Made by a program: the position numbers and the translations under genes. Shown here piece after piece: positions 11,319 through 23,200 of a stretch of DNA of 64,000 bases (positions are counted from its first letter, which is position 1; each line of letters opens with the position of its first letter). The notes under the pieces were generated by a model. The model was not told the DNA's origin. It did no database searches and saw nothing but the letters and a program-made list of their open reading frames with translations. Origin of the DNA: Macrotis lagotis (taxonomy: Eukaryota > Chordata > Mammalia > Peramelemorphia > Peramelidae). The DNA is taken from the NCBI RefSeq assembly GCF_037893015.1, contig NC_133660.1, forward strand, positions 165,108,283 to 165,172,282, in the 5' to 3' direction.

Positions 11319-12300
11319 TCTAGTTTTTAAAAAATTTAAATATTTATTTTCTCCCAATTACATGTTGTTTTGAGTTCCAAATTTTTTCCCTCTCCTCTTG
11401 CCTTTCCTTGAGACATTCAGCAATGTGACATGTGTAATCACGGAAAATATTTCCATATTGGTGATTTTATGGGGAAAAATTTGAACAAAACCAAAAAAAA
11501 GTGAAAAATGCATTCAGTATGCATTCAGTTCTTTCTTTAGAGGTGAATAGCATTTTTCATCATTAGTTCTTCGGGACTGTCTTGGATCCATTATGTTGCT
11601 GAGATAGTAAAGTCATTCACAGTTGTTCATCATACAGTGTTCCTGTAGTATTTCTGGTTCTGTACACTTCACTCTGTATCAATTCATGTAAATCTTTCTA
11701 GGTTTTTGTGAAATCTTTCTGCTTGTAATTTGTTATGGCATAATAATATTTCATTACAATGAATGGCTTGTTCAGTTATTCCTCAATTAATGAATATCCC
11801 CTCAATTTCCAATTTTTACCTACTACAAAAAAGAGTTGCTATAAATATTTTTGTACAAATAGGCTCTTTTCCCTTTTTAAAAAATCCCTTTGGGATACAG
11901 ACCTAATAGTATTGCTGAATCAATGGATATACACAGTTTTATTGCCCTTTGGGCATAATTCTAAATTGCTTTCCATTATGGTTGAATGGATTCACAAGTC
12001 CATCGATAGTGTATTAGTGTCCCAGTCTTCCCACATCTCCTCCAACATTGATAGTTTTTCCTTTTTTGTCATATTAGCCAATCTGATAGTTGTGATGTGG
12101 TCGGTCCCTCGGTGTTATTTTGAGTTGAAGGCCACACAGCTAGGTAATTATTAAGTGTCTGAGGTCGGATTTGAACTCAGGTCCTCCTGACTTCAGGGCC
12201 GGTACTCTATCCACTGTGCCACCTAGCCTCCCCTGAGTTGAATTTCTTTAATCAATAGTGATATAGAACATTTTTTTTGTATAGCTATAGATATAAACTT
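11319..12300 (-). mobile_element. L1, 5'-truncated: 3' UTR and end of ORF2
   Basis: On the minus strand the order is ORF2 C-terminal region then 3' UTR. On the + strand one reads TTCCTCAATTAATGAATATC, CTTTGGGATACAGACCTAATAG, CAATCTGATAGTTGTGATGTGG, the usual reverse complement of an ORF2 end. Frames are broken. A tail-less SINE sits inside at 12130-12233. Confidence 0.85.
12130..12233 (-). mobile_element. SINE lacking its 3' tail, with flanking duplication
   Basis: Only the 5' two thirds of the SINE is present (GGCCACACAGCTAGGTAATT to CCACCTAGCCTCCCC). The A-rich tail and CCTTGCAAAA end are missing, yet exact TGAGTTGAA repeats flank it at 12121-12129 and 12234-12242. Confidence 0.85.
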
Positions 12301-13357
12301 GATATATATACATATATACATACATCATCTCTCTCTCCATCCTTCTTTCTCTATCTCCCCCTCTCCCCCTCTCTCAGAAGAAGTTGCTATCAAACAAATA
12401 TAAGATAGCTGGGGGTCAGAAAAGGCTGTGCTGTATATTAGAAACATTTTCTCTTTAAAGTAATTGTTAAATTCTGAATAACATTTTAAAGTGAATGAAG
12501 TAAATCCAAAGGTAATTCTAAAATTATAAAACAACATTGGATATTTTTTCATTCAATAAACCTTTGTCATACCTATGAATAGTTGACAAATTTTAACTTC
12601 TCCATTTCAATTTTCCTTTCCTTCTAATGGATAAAAGATGAATACTAGGAGGCATCTAGGAACCTTCTAGACTGAACAATCCATAAATTAAATAATTGGC
12701 TCTTCAAATGATCTCATATTGACTGAAAGGACAGCTTATCACTTATGTAATGTGTGTTGGCTTATTCCATTGTTCTTTTCAGGAAGAAAAGCTTGAGTCT
12801 AAGAAGTATCTGCAAAACAATGATATTTCCAAAAGAACACATACACATATTTTATTTAACAAGACTGACAAAATAGGAAAAAAAATTGCAAATATTACTT
12901 TAAGCTGTGATTTAAATAGTCACCTCTGAGCACATATGAGTCAGGAGTGATTAGGGGATTAGATGGAAGCAAACCTGTACTAACCTCCTCCCTAGAAACT
13001 ACAGCCACAGCCAGGTGGGACCAACTTCTTACCATGCCCCATTGTGAAAACAAACTTGACAATGAACCTTGCTTCTGCCCAAAAGCACTTATTTCAAAAT
13101 GAACCTCAGATTTCTCAATGAAAATGAAAGTGCCATAGTGAATTTTGTACTATTTTTAACTTTTCTAGAATGTAGTTGTGCTGAGCCATCAGAAAAGAAA
13201 GGGGAAAAGGAGATATTGGTGGTGATTATTCTTTGGAGAAGTCACTTTACCTCTTCAGGTCTCAGTTTTCTCTTTTCAAGAAAGAGGGTTTTTGTGTGTG
13301 TTGTGAACCCCTTTGACAATAGTGCTTTTCAATGTTTAAATGCATAAAATAAAATAC

Positions 13358-13545
13358 ACAGTAGAAAAGAGTCAGAAAGACCTAACTTCAAATGTGGACT
13401 CAGATACTAGCTGTGTAACCCTGGGTGTCATTTAATCTGGTTTTCAGCCTCCGTTTCCTCATCTGTAAAATGAGCTGGAGGATTTCCAAGAAAATCCTCA
13501 ATGGTCTCGCAAAGAGTTGGACACAACTGAAACAACTCAACAAAA
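13358..13545 (+). mobile_element. MAR1-like SINE
   Basis: Contains CTCAGATACTAGCTGTGTAACC, CCTCATCTGTAAAATGAGCTGG, AAAATCCTCAATGG and GAGTTGGACACAACTGAAAC, ending AACTCAACAAAAAG. This is the longer SINE type with a CAA-rich 3' end. Confidence 0.85.
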
Positions 13546-13805
13546 AGCACCTGATTCTCATTCAACCTCTCAGAACCCTGGATAGCTATCTACAGATCCA
13601 GATGTTTGAATCACATTTTACAAATGAAGATCACCTGTAAAACGATGGGACTGAATCTGATGACTTCTAAGGTGTCTTCCATCTGTACATCTATGATCTT
13701 ATGGTAATGAAAGATCTTAAAGACACCAGTCTAGAGCTCAGACCTCCATCGAAAGATGGCTATATTTACATCTGATTATCCCAGTTACTTCTAAGGGCTT
13801 TAAAT
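13535..13805 (+). repeat. Direct duplication, copy B
   Basis: Mate of 10885-11165, about 2.65 kb downstream in the same orientation. It starts within the AACAAAAAGCAC tail of the adjacent MAR1-like SINE. Copy A starts with a similar AATAACAAAAAGCAC. Small indels distinguish the two: copy A has extra bases after GAAGA, and ACTACGGGGAACAG is absent from copy B. Confidence 0.8.
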
Positions 13806-14090
13806 AATTACTCAAAGCCTCAAAAGTCTATTAATCAAGGTGGGATAGCTGAGTAACAGTCACCATCCACTGGCTTTCTTCAATATTAGTAGATGGATAG
13901 TTAGGGTCTTGTGTCCTAAAAATGGATGACTGAATTTGTGTAGGTTCAGATTTTAGAGTCAAGTATTGAATTTTGAAGGATAGTGCTTTGAAAACAGGAA
14001 CTTGATAAGGGGATATCGGGTTTGTAAGGAACTTATGACTTAATGACTTCATTTGTTAATGTAGAAAGGTATTCTAAGTAAAGAGAGGAC

Positions 14091-14243
14091 TTTTTTGGGG
14101 GGTTTTTGCAAGGCAAATGGGGTTAAGTGGCTTGCCCAAGGCCACACGTATAGGTAATTATTAAGTGTCTGAGACCTGATTTGAACCCAGGTACTCCTGA
14201 CTCCAAGGCCAGTGCTTTATCCACTATGCCACCTAACCACCCC
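14091..14243 (-). mobile_element. SINE with 14-bp target-site duplication
   Basis: Full copy from GTTTTTGCAAGGCAAATGGG to the head complement. Exact AAGAGAGGACTTTT repeats flank it at 14081-14094 and 14244-14257. Confidence 0.95.
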
Positions 14244-15995
14244 AAGAGAGGACTTTTAAAGAAGAATTGGAGAAAAGGAAAATCAGTCTCCAAATTCAGA
14301 TTGAAATGTAGTTGAAACGTAATTGTTGATGTGTTTGGCAAAATACTTCTAATAAAAAGATATTTTAAGATATGATACAGTTCTCCTTTCCTGATAATAA
14401 GGGTATATCATGTAGGTAAAAACTTTTGGTTATTTCTTTAGATTGGAAATCAAAATATTTTGGTGCAGGCAATTAAGTGATCCTACCTGGAGAAGTATAT
14501 CACTCAGATAACTCAATTGCTTTAAAATGTTAAACTGATTACCTGAAGAAAATAGAGAAATAATTGGAGAGGGACTGGGAGAGAAAAATTTTCACTTTGT
14601 TCTACTTTTGAGGATTTGGGGCAAGAGTAACCAACTTGGGTTATTTAAGATGAAAAAAATCTTTCTAAGGATATGCTATTTATGGAATCTCTGACTGGGA
14701 GAGAGAGAGGAATAGTGCAGTAGAAAGAAGGCTTGATTTGGAAACCTAGGAGTTGGTTCAAATTCTGCCATTTTAATTCAGCCTTTAATTCACCTTAGGT
14801 GAACTGATTCATCTCTGGAATTCTAATGTACTCACTTATAAATGAAAGAGACTGAATTTAGCAGATAATTGGTAGTGTCTCTTCTAATTCCACATCTATG
14901 ATCATTCCCCAAAATAAATCAGATGCAATTACAGTAAAAATGAGTTAGGTAAGATGGCCAGTAAGTTTTGTAATTTAGAGAACCAGGGCAAGATATGAGA
15001 TTTGATCTGTGACCCTGTTTCCTGTAAGCAATGCCCAAGCAAATTTATGTTTTTTAATTTCCATGAGTAAAATAAGCATAAATTCTATTTTGAAGAAAAC
15101 AAAATCTGACTATAGATTATAGGGTTATTGCTCAAGAATAAATATAATGTATTTGATAACAGCAAAGTGGTAGCACACACTGCTATTTCACTTTTAAGTT
15201 AATTGCTGTTTCTAATGATTGCTTTTACCTGTGCCTGCAAGGAATGCATTTTTTTTCTGAGCTTGGTCTCTGACCCTAGGCGTACTTTAGTTTTCTGTTT
15301 TCTCTGTTCCAGCCTGATCTCAGGTTATTCTACTGTATCTCATGTCCTGGAGCCATCTTTCTTTGGCAGGAGACTTTGTAGCTCAGGTGCATGAAGCAGA
15401 GACCATTAATGAGAAAGTCAGGTCAGTGGATTTCCCAACATTTGTTATTTTTCTTATACACAAATAATTAAGATTTGGAAAAAAATGGTAAAGGATCAAA
15501 AGTGCCACTGGCCTATACTTATATGAATTGGCTTTGTGTTATAGCCTGGAAGGAGTATGATGCAGGGCAATTGAAGAGTGATCGTCTAGGACTCTGGGTT
15601 CTGGTTTGGGTTTTACCAGTAATTGACAGTGTTACTTTGAGCAAAAATGACTGACCATCAATGACTTTCATGTTCTTTATAGAATAGGAATAAATAATCC
15701 CTGCTTCTACTTGTGTTTTAAGCATATTGTCAAGCTAAAATTTAATAGTGGGACATGAAAATGATTTATACTGAATACATGAAGGATTCGTGATTGTGTC
15801 ATTATGGGGAAAGCCAACCTATCTGCAACTTAGAAGATCAATCCTAGGATAGTATTTGAGGCACTTGGAGGACCAGAGGCCAGGGTCTCATCAAATAAGT
15901 GTCAGAATGGATTTTGAGCCTAGGATTTGAACTTTCTGCAAATTTAATATTCTATTTTGACAAGTACTTTAAAAAGCGCCTTTTGAAATTTTTTT

Positions 15996-16174
15996 AGTTT
16001 TTTTTTTTTTTTTTTGCAAGGCAATGGGGTTAAGTGGCTTGCCCTAGGCCACACAGCTAGGTCACTATTAAGTGTCTGAGGTCACATTTGAACTCAGGTC
16101 CTCATGACTCCAGGGCTGGTGCTCTATCCACTGCGCCACCTAGCTGCCCCCCACTGCACCACCTAGCTGCCCCC
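15996..16174 (-). mobile_element. SINE with duplicated 5' head
   Basis: A normal reverse copy from the T-run to the head complement CCACTGCGCCACCTAGCTGCCCC (16128-16150). It is followed at once by a second head complement, CCACTGCACCACCTAGCTGCCCC (16151-16174), differing by one base. The element in sense orientation thus begins with two tandem heads. Confidence 0.9.
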
Positions 16175-16410
16175 AAAAGTTTTTTTTAAAGCTAAGACAA
16201 AGTGGTAATAGAGCCCAATTTACTTAACTTTTATCATATTTTTGCTAGCATTCAGTGAAGAGTATTGTAAGAAAGATATAAAGTTAGAATAGAGTATATA
16301 GTTAGAAACAAGAATACCTCAAAACAGTGTTAAAAACACAATATTCTACATTAAAGAAAAAACCTTTTTCCTTTGTTAAACATGGTGTTATTGCCAGAAA
16401 TGAGTAAAAT

Positions 16411-16593
16411 CGGGGTGGCGAGGTGGCGCAGTGGATAGAGCGAGGTGGCGCAGTGGATAGAGCACCAGCCCTGGAGTCAGGAGGACCTGAGTTCAAATCA
16501 GGCCTCAGACACTTAATAGTGACCTAGCTGTGTGGCCTTGGGCAAGCCACTTAACCACATCTGCCTTGCAAAAACCTTAAAAAAGAAAAAAAA
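16411..16593 (+). mobile_element. SINE with duplicated 5' head and 15-bp target-site duplication
   Basis: GAGGTGGCGCAGTGGATAGAGC occurs twice in tandem (16419-16440 and 16441-16462) before the rest of a complete copy. AGAAATGAGTAAAAT flanks it exactly at 16396-16410 and 16594-16608, so the extra head was part of the inserted cDNA or arose within it later. Confidence 0.93.
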
Positions 16594-16865
16594 AGAAATG
16601 AGTAAAATTTTTGCATTATATAATTGTAAATGATATTACATATAGATACATTCCCATGTTCTGATTTGCCTTTTTAATTAAGTACTGAAAGGTAAGATTA
16701 AATTCAGAAATTAAAAATTCCAAGTCAGATCTTTTTCCTGAGGATAATTCTATAATCAAATCATTTTGGTACAGGATTTTCAAATTTTCCTGGATCCTAG
16801 CCTCTAAATCAGATTTAAGAGAATGGTATTGATATTATTGTCTTTATATTGCCTATAACAACCAG

Positions 16866-17220
16866 TTCAGTAGTCAGAAAAACTTGAGTTTCCTGAGTTC
16901 AAATCTAGTTTTAGACATTTATGTGTGTGACCTGGACAAATCATTTAACCCTATTTGCCTCAGTTTCCTCGTCTGTAAAAATGAGTTGGAGAAGGAAGTG
17001 GTAAATCCCTGTAGTATCTTTGTCTTTTTGTTGTTGTTGTTGTTTTTGGCAAGGCAATGGGGTCAAGTGACTTGCCCAAGGTCACACAGTTAGGTCACTA
17101 TTAAGTGTCTGAGGTTGGAATTGAACTCAAGTCCTCCTGACTGCAGGGCTGGTACACTACCTAAATGCCCCAGTATATTCGTCAAAAAAAAAAAACCCAG
17201 AAACAAATGGGAACATGAAA
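16866..17220 (+). mobile_element. MAR1-like SINE interrupted by a younger SINE
   Basis: The first part (16866-17024) reads GAGTTCAAATCTAG, TGCCTCAGTTTCCTCGTCTG, GAGTTGGAGAAGGAAGTGG. The second part resumes at about 17172 (AGTATATTCGTC, then AAACCCAGAAACAAATGGG). The intervening 17025-17171 is the nested SINE. Confidence 0.8.
17025..17171 (-). mobile_element. SINE nested in a MAR1-like SINE
   Basis: Reverse copy starting GTTGTTGTTTTTGGCAAGG. It lies between AGTATCTTTGTC (17013-17024) and AGTATATTCGTC (17172-17183), an imperfect target-site duplication of host SINE sequence. The head is diverged and partly lost (CACTACCTAAATGCCCC). Confidence 0.85.
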
Positions 17221-17480
17221 TCATATATAAATGAAAAATAATTCAACAAACATTTTTGGTTCTATATTGCAGTTACTAATCTCCTGTGAAAATTTGACCA
17301 CACACACTCTTTTATCTCCACAGTTATTTACAATTAGACTGAGGTCTTTCAACAAACATTTCAACATATTTCATATTTCAACAAATAGAGCCAGCAGCCA
17401 AACTAGATATGTTCAGGAATACTGTTTTTACCATTTGCCTGGCTTTTTGTACATTATCTCAAAATTTATCACTCAGACTT

Positions 17481-17629
17481 TATTTTTGTTTTTTGCAAGG
17501 CAATGGGGTTAAGTGGCTTGCCCAAGGTTACACAGGTAGATAATCATTAAGTGTCTGAGGTTGGATTTGAACTCGAGTCCTCTTGACTCCAGGGCTGGTA
17601 CTCTATCCACTGTGCCACCTAGATACCCC
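17481..17629 (-). mobile_element. SINE, 150-bp type
   Basis: Reverse copy with full head complement CTATCCACTGTGCCACCTAG. Flanks ACTCAGACT and ACTCAAACT suggest a decayed target-site duplication. Confidence 0.88.
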
Positions 17630-18855
17630 TACTCAAACTCTTAAATAAAATATTATCTCCCAAATTGATTTAGAATTAGCTTTTATCCTAGATCTCTTAT
17701 TCCAATAACTCTGTTTCTTCAGGTAGTTTCTAAGAATATGCAGAGTTTTTGTGCATCTAGGGTAAGGGAATGAGTGGGACTAAAAAAACTAATCTGGGAT
17801 ACATGGTTTGTGGTGGGATATGTGGTGAAAGGGAAATACTTCCTTGAACAGTACTTTCAGTATTGGAACAGAGCCTAATTTAACCTTCTCCTAGTTATGG
17901 CTGTGATTACATGGTTGAGTCTTTCTCCCCTCACCTCTATTCTTTTCATTCCTCAGTCTTATTTTTTTGAAAAATACTAGAGACCAATGAGGGAATTTGT
18001 TTTATTTGACTATGCATATTACAAAATTTTTTTTTTTGTTTCTTCCCTTAATAGAGTGGAGAGATAAAAGGAAGAGAAAACAGTTTTTGAATGAAATAAA
18101 TAAATGATAGCATTCTGTACTTCCTTTAATAACTCTTGTAATGAAATGGTCCTAAACTTGTTGGCCCTTTGTCTCTACCATTCTGAAAGGGGGCCCAACA
18201 CATAGATTTGGGGGGGGGGGTGGAAAATAATATTTGTAGTGTGGTTTTTCTTTAAATTATTTTTGATTCAAATATGTAAGTTACTTTGGGTTCTCTTTCC
18301 TCAGAAAATGCCTGAATCAAGAGTTTCAAACAAGTAGGATAAGAGGAGGTAAATGCCTTAATTTTTTAAAAGTCATTTTTATGTAAAACTAACTTTTTAT
18401 ACAATAACAAGTTTTTTTGTGTGAGATTAACGTTTATATAATGAAAAGTTGATTAAACCTAATATTTAACTAATTAAGTTTTGAAAAATCTGTATATATA
18501 TATTTATAATCTAAGTTTTTCCTTTCTCTTCTACTCTTTATTATCTCAATCCACATTGGTAGACGTAAAATTTGTCCACATTTTAAAAAAAATTATATAG
18601 TTTACTTGGAGGATATTAGGCAAAGTCATTCTCAGAATGAAAGACTTTACAGCAAATATAATCTGTATCAGTAGAGGTAGTTTCTTCACTGGGAAGTTCC
18701 TGTATGATTTTATGAAATCACAGATTCAGCCCAAAACAAAAATATAAATATAGCTAATATGTATTCTGATATTCTGACTTTATTTTTTACTTTGCATTAT
18801 TTCTAATGATTTTCTTTCATATTTTAAACATATCTATGTTTTTCTTTTTAAATTC

Positions 18856-18935
18856 AGTCTATCAGTAAACATTTATTAAGTGCTTACTATAATCCAGACA
18901 TTGTGCTAGTCTGTTAGGGCTACAAAAAGAGGCAA
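18856..18935 (+). repeat. Interspersed repeat fragment (as 9929-10053)
   Basis: CAGTAAACATTTATTAAGTG, CTTACTATAATCCAGACATT, GTGCTAGTCTGTTAGGGCTA, CAAAAAGAGGCA. Confidence 0.6.
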
Positions 18936-19563
18936 TTCAATTACTAAATTTTATTATGTCACCATTTTTCTATTACTTTGAGTCAATGTCTCATTTCCTA
19001 ACTATACATTCTCCCTTTAATTCCTTGAAAAGTATTTTTTAACCTCACCACTGTATTGGACAAACATTCTCTTGAAATTTTCTTGAAAGTCACCAGTGAA
19101 TGGAAAGTACTTGTTCTTCATGCCATCTTTTCACACTTTTAGTGATTACCCTCCTTTTGGATACTTACTCTTCCTGTGCCTTCCGAAATATCATACTTTC
19201 CTGTTCTATTTCTTGAGCCACTCTTTTATCTTCTTTATTAATGCTTCTTTTTTTCAACTCCCTAAGGTGAAAGTGCCTCTGATACTATACTGACCAAGTC
19301 TTCCGGAAAGCTCTTACCATAGGGAATTCAACACAACTCTCCTGATTGGTGAGGCTTCTCTGTACTTAGCTCCAAACCCACTGCAATGTGCTCTGATCAT
19401 CTTTCTGCCTTGCTACTACTGTTCACATATCATTACTTCCCCCGACACACTATTTTTGTGCTTCAAAAAATAATCAGATTAACACAATAATGAGAGAACT
19501 CTTCCTAGGAGGGATGTGTCAATCAATTGCCCAATGAGACTGACTGACTGACTTGACTGTATG

Positions 19564-19568
<5 letters not shown>

Positions 19569-19620
<52 letters not shown>
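19569..19620. repeat. (TC)n microsatellite
   Basis: About 26 TC units without interruption, deep in intron 1. The flanking GACTGACTGACT is a short tetranucleotide-like lead-in. Confidence 0.97.
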
Positions 19621-19625
<5 letters not shown>

Positions 19626-19819
19626 CTTCCCTCTTATTTTGGAGATACCCCTTTCTCCCGTCACCTATTATCAAAATTTTCAGGTCATTCTTGTTTCCTT
19701 ATTCTTACCCCACATGTCTAGTAATCATTTATGAAATTTTGCCACATGTCTTTCCACAACATCCCTCAATTCCATCCTTTCTTCTCCCATTTATTTACCC
19801 ATAACCCTAGTTAAGGTCT

Positions 19820-20156
19820 GTATTGATGATGGTGATGTTTGTCCTTCATTCTCCAAGAATATCATGACAACAGGGGAGGTGATGCCATGTATGACAAGCA
19901 CATGAATTGGATTTGGGTGAGGGGGGTGCTGTACTTAATCACCAGTCTCACTTTCTCCTCCAGAGCTATCTGGGTCCAGTGGCCCAATATAAATCAAGAC
20001 AACTGGAAATGTCTTTGAATGTGAGACAATCAGGGTTAAGTGATTTGCCCAAGGCCATACAGGCTAGTAAGTGGCAACTGTCTGAGGCTGCATTTGAATT
20101 CCCCTTCTCCTGCTTCCAAGGCCAGTGCTCTAGTCACTGAATCACCTCATTGCCCC
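19820..20156 (-). mobile_element. Full-length ~330-bp SINE
   Basis: On the + strand it runs from TGATGATGGTGATGTTTGTCCTTC, through AATTGGATTTGGGTGAGG and CAGGGTTAAGTGATTTGCCC, to the head complement GTCACTGAATCACCTCATTGCCCC. It is the most complete copy of the family also seen at 885-1137 and 55568-55858. Confidence 0.8.
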
Positions 20157-20164
20157 TAAAGCCT

Positions 20165-20680
20165 AATTACCTCTCACCTGAACTATTTTGGAGAATTTTT
20201 GTTTGCTCTCACTCCAATCCATTCTCCACATGACTGCCAAAGTGATTTTCCTAATGCACAATCAAGCCTGGCTATGTCTATCTCACCCCTCCCTAACATA
20301 ATCCAAGAGTTTCTTACATCTGGAATCAACTATAAAATTCCTCTTTGGTATTTAAAACTCTTCACTTTCTGGTCCCTTCTTATCTGTTCAGTCTTCATAT
20401 ACCCACTATTCCCTTCCACTCACTGTCATGTGCAGTCATATTAGCCCATTTATTGTTCTAAACAAATATTCCATTTGTCTTTGTTCTTTGTGTCTTCATT
20501 GGGTTGAATTTATTCTCTCCTTATTCATTTTGCAATTCCTAGCCTCAGCTCAAGCACTACCTTCTACATGAAGCCTTTCTTGATCTCTTCCCTTCTCCCA
20601 CCTGTTCTCTGAACTTTATCCCCTCTATGTGTCTTATTTTTCTCTATTGGATAGGAATTTTCTTTTTTGTATTAGTATGT
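20165..20680 (+). mobile_element. L2-like LINE fragment
   Basis: Contains strings typical of L2 3' regions: CTCAGCTCAAGCACTACCTT, CATGAAGCCTTTCTTGATCT, and CCTGGCTATGTCTATCTCACC with CATGACTGCCAAAGTGATTTTCC upstream. Family assignment is by recall. Confidence 0.5.
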
Positions 20681-20696
20681 CCACTACCCAACATAG

Positions 20697-20910
20697 TGGA
20701 GTTTAGATGGTGAAGTGGATAGAGTGAAGCTTCAATTTCAGTCTTAGATGCTTACTTTTTTTGTGACCCTGGCAAATCACATAATCCTCATTGCCTCAGT
20801 TTCCTTATCTGTAAAATGAGCTAAAGAATAAAATGGCAAACTACTCCAGTGTCTGTCAAGAAAACCCTAAAGGGGATCAGGAAGACTCAGACATGATTGG
20901 ACAACAACAA
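20697..20910 (+). mobile_element. MAR1-like SINE with target-site duplication
   Basis: TTGCCTCAGTTTCCTTATCT, GTAAAATGAGC, GGCAAACTACTCCAGTGTCT, GACTCAGACATGATTGGACA, ACAACAAC. Flanked by CCCAACATAG (20687-20696) and CCCAGCATAG (20911-20920). Confidence 0.88.
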
Positions 20911-22199
20911 CCCAGCATAGGCACTTACTAAACACCTTATAAATGCTTTTTTCTTATATTCATTCATTCATTCATTCGTCCATCCTGTCCTTGAATTATC
21001 TTGCCAAAATTACCATGAAGCAGATTGTGGTCCCATACTTGTTCTCAGGGAGCTGCATTTCCTCTCCCTAGGGTAATGTCTTCCTTAGTTGTTAGGCTTC
21101 CAAACTCATCTAACTCCATTTCATGCAATATCCGAATTGGAAGGGACTTAAGGCTGCCTAGACCTTTCCATATGTGTAAAACTAGAATCTTGTGACAAAC
21201 ATTTTCCATGTAAGTTTGTGTTGTCCATGAAGGGCTTTTAATAGTCCAAATGGGTTGTTAAAATTCAGTTAAAAGGATATTTTGTTTCCTGTCTAAAGAA
21301 GAGTAGGAGATATAACCTAGGGTTTGTGAGCTGCTATTAGGTAAGACTGCATTAGTGGACAGAAGGATTACTCAACACTGCATGCCTGTGCAAGGGGTGG
21401 AGTTGGCAGCTTGGCAGAGTTTGGGAGAAGTCTTTCTTCCTGCTTTGAGAGAAGATACCAGTGGTTCCAGATCCTAAAGAGGGATAGAAGTTGAACAGAT
21501 TTTGGAAAGACATGAGCCCCCCCATCCCCAAATGTCTCTCTTCCCACAAATCTGATCTCTTTTTCCAGAGGGTTTGGAATCATTTATGTCTTTTCTTGAA
21601 GCAGGAAGGAAAAAGGACTTTCCCCAAATTCTGGCTCCTACTTATCCCTTCAGAAAAGCATACTATGTTGAGTAATCAATCTCTCCCTGGGGTTTTGAAA
21701 CCTGAATTACTTCAACAAATGGGTCATTCCACTATTGTTTGAAGACCTCCAGGAAGGGGGAACCCACTATCTCCTGTGGCAGTCCATTCTATATGTGAAT
21801 AACTCTTAGTTATTAGAATGTTTTTCTTGTAACCAAACCTAAATCTGTCTCACTGAATTTCAATTGGTTCTGCCCTTTAAGGCTAAGCAGATTAAATCCA
21901 ATTCTTTTTTCTGTAGTAGCAATTCTTCAAATATTTTGAATGACAGTTATTGAGTATCTTTAAGCCTTCTTGTTCTATCCATGCACCAGATAGGGGTTGG
22001 GGGGGTGGGAAAGCAAAAGAAAAAATATTCCCCCCCCCCCAGGAACTTATGTTTTAATGGAGAAGATAGCATCTAATTTCAATAGTTTATGCAAGTTACA
22101 CACAGGATATAGGAAAGATGCTTTTGAGGGGAAGACACTAACCACTGGGGATACTGGGAAAAGGCCTTTCTCTAGAAGAGGTCATTTTAATGAGTTTTG

Positions 22200-22575
22200 A
22201 AGAGAACCAAGTACTTCAAGAGTTAGAGGTGAGGAGAGAGAACATTCCAGGTATGGGGGGGGGCAGCTCATTAGTATACAGATAGGTAGATAGGTGATAG
22301 ACTGTCATGTCTGAGGAACAGCAAATAGATCTGAATTATATAGGGGAATGATGTCTAAGATGAGTAGAAGGGGAGAAGGGGGTCAAGATCTGAAGAGCTT
22401 TAAATGCCAAACAGAAGAATTCATATTTGTTGATTCTTGAGGAAGCCACTGTGATTTGAGGAAGGGGTTTGACATAGACTATATTTGTGTTTTCAGAAAA
22501 TCCCTGGTAGCCATGAGGATTCAAGTAGGGAGAGACTTGTGGCAGAAGATCCTTCAGAAGTCTATTACATTTAGT
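22200..22575 (+). repeat. Long old interspersed repeat, fragment
   Basis: GAACATTCCAGGTATGGGGG, GAGGAACAGCAAATAGATCT, GATCTGAAGAGCTTTAAATGCCAAACAGAAG, GAAGCCACTGTGATTTGAGG and GGGGTTTGACATAGACTATA form an ordered series found again in part at 33080-33465 and 45960-46608. It is an old mammalian repeat family whose name I cannot state with certainty. Confidence 0.6.
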
Positions 22576-23074
22576 TGCCCTACCCCTAAGAGATACCATA
22601 TTCTTCACCTAGTGTTATATTCTCCTCCAAAGGGTCAGTTAGGTGGCACAAGGAATAAAATGCTAGGCTTGGAGTCAGGAAGATTTTATTATAGTATTAT
22701 AGGAATGATGGACACAGAAACAAAGGATGAGAAAGATTACCCATTTCATTGTTAATCCATTTTTGTGCCCTGGTTCTTGTGTGTTAATTCATCAGTTGAT
22801 CTTTTTCTTATCTATACACAGTTCATTTTTTTCATTAGGACCAGGAATTTTCAAATAACATGCTTCTTAGATGATTAAATCAGAAAGTAACTGATTTGAG
22901 GAAGATAATTATTGTGTGAAGTTTATTTTGTTTATTACATTTTTGAGATTGAAAATATTTCTGTCTCAGGGAGAAACCTTTTGTGAGGTCTAAGCATTAT
23001 GATTTTATGTTAGACATGTATCCTGCAAAAATCATATTCAGAATCACAAGGTGATATTGCCTGGGAAATAATTC

Positions 23075-23200
23075 TATTTAGCCAACACATTAAATATCTA
23101 TTCTATATAGGGTTCTGGAGACACCAAAAAAAAAAAAAAAAGGATAATAGTCCCTGACCTCAAGAAGCTTCCATTCTATCAGGGGAATACAATATATGCT
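23075..23200 (+). repeat. Interspersed repeat fragment (as 9929-10053)
   Basis: GGGTTCTGGAGACACC, an A-run, then CCCTGACCTCAAGAAGCTTC and CATTCTATCAGGGG. Confidence 0.55.
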
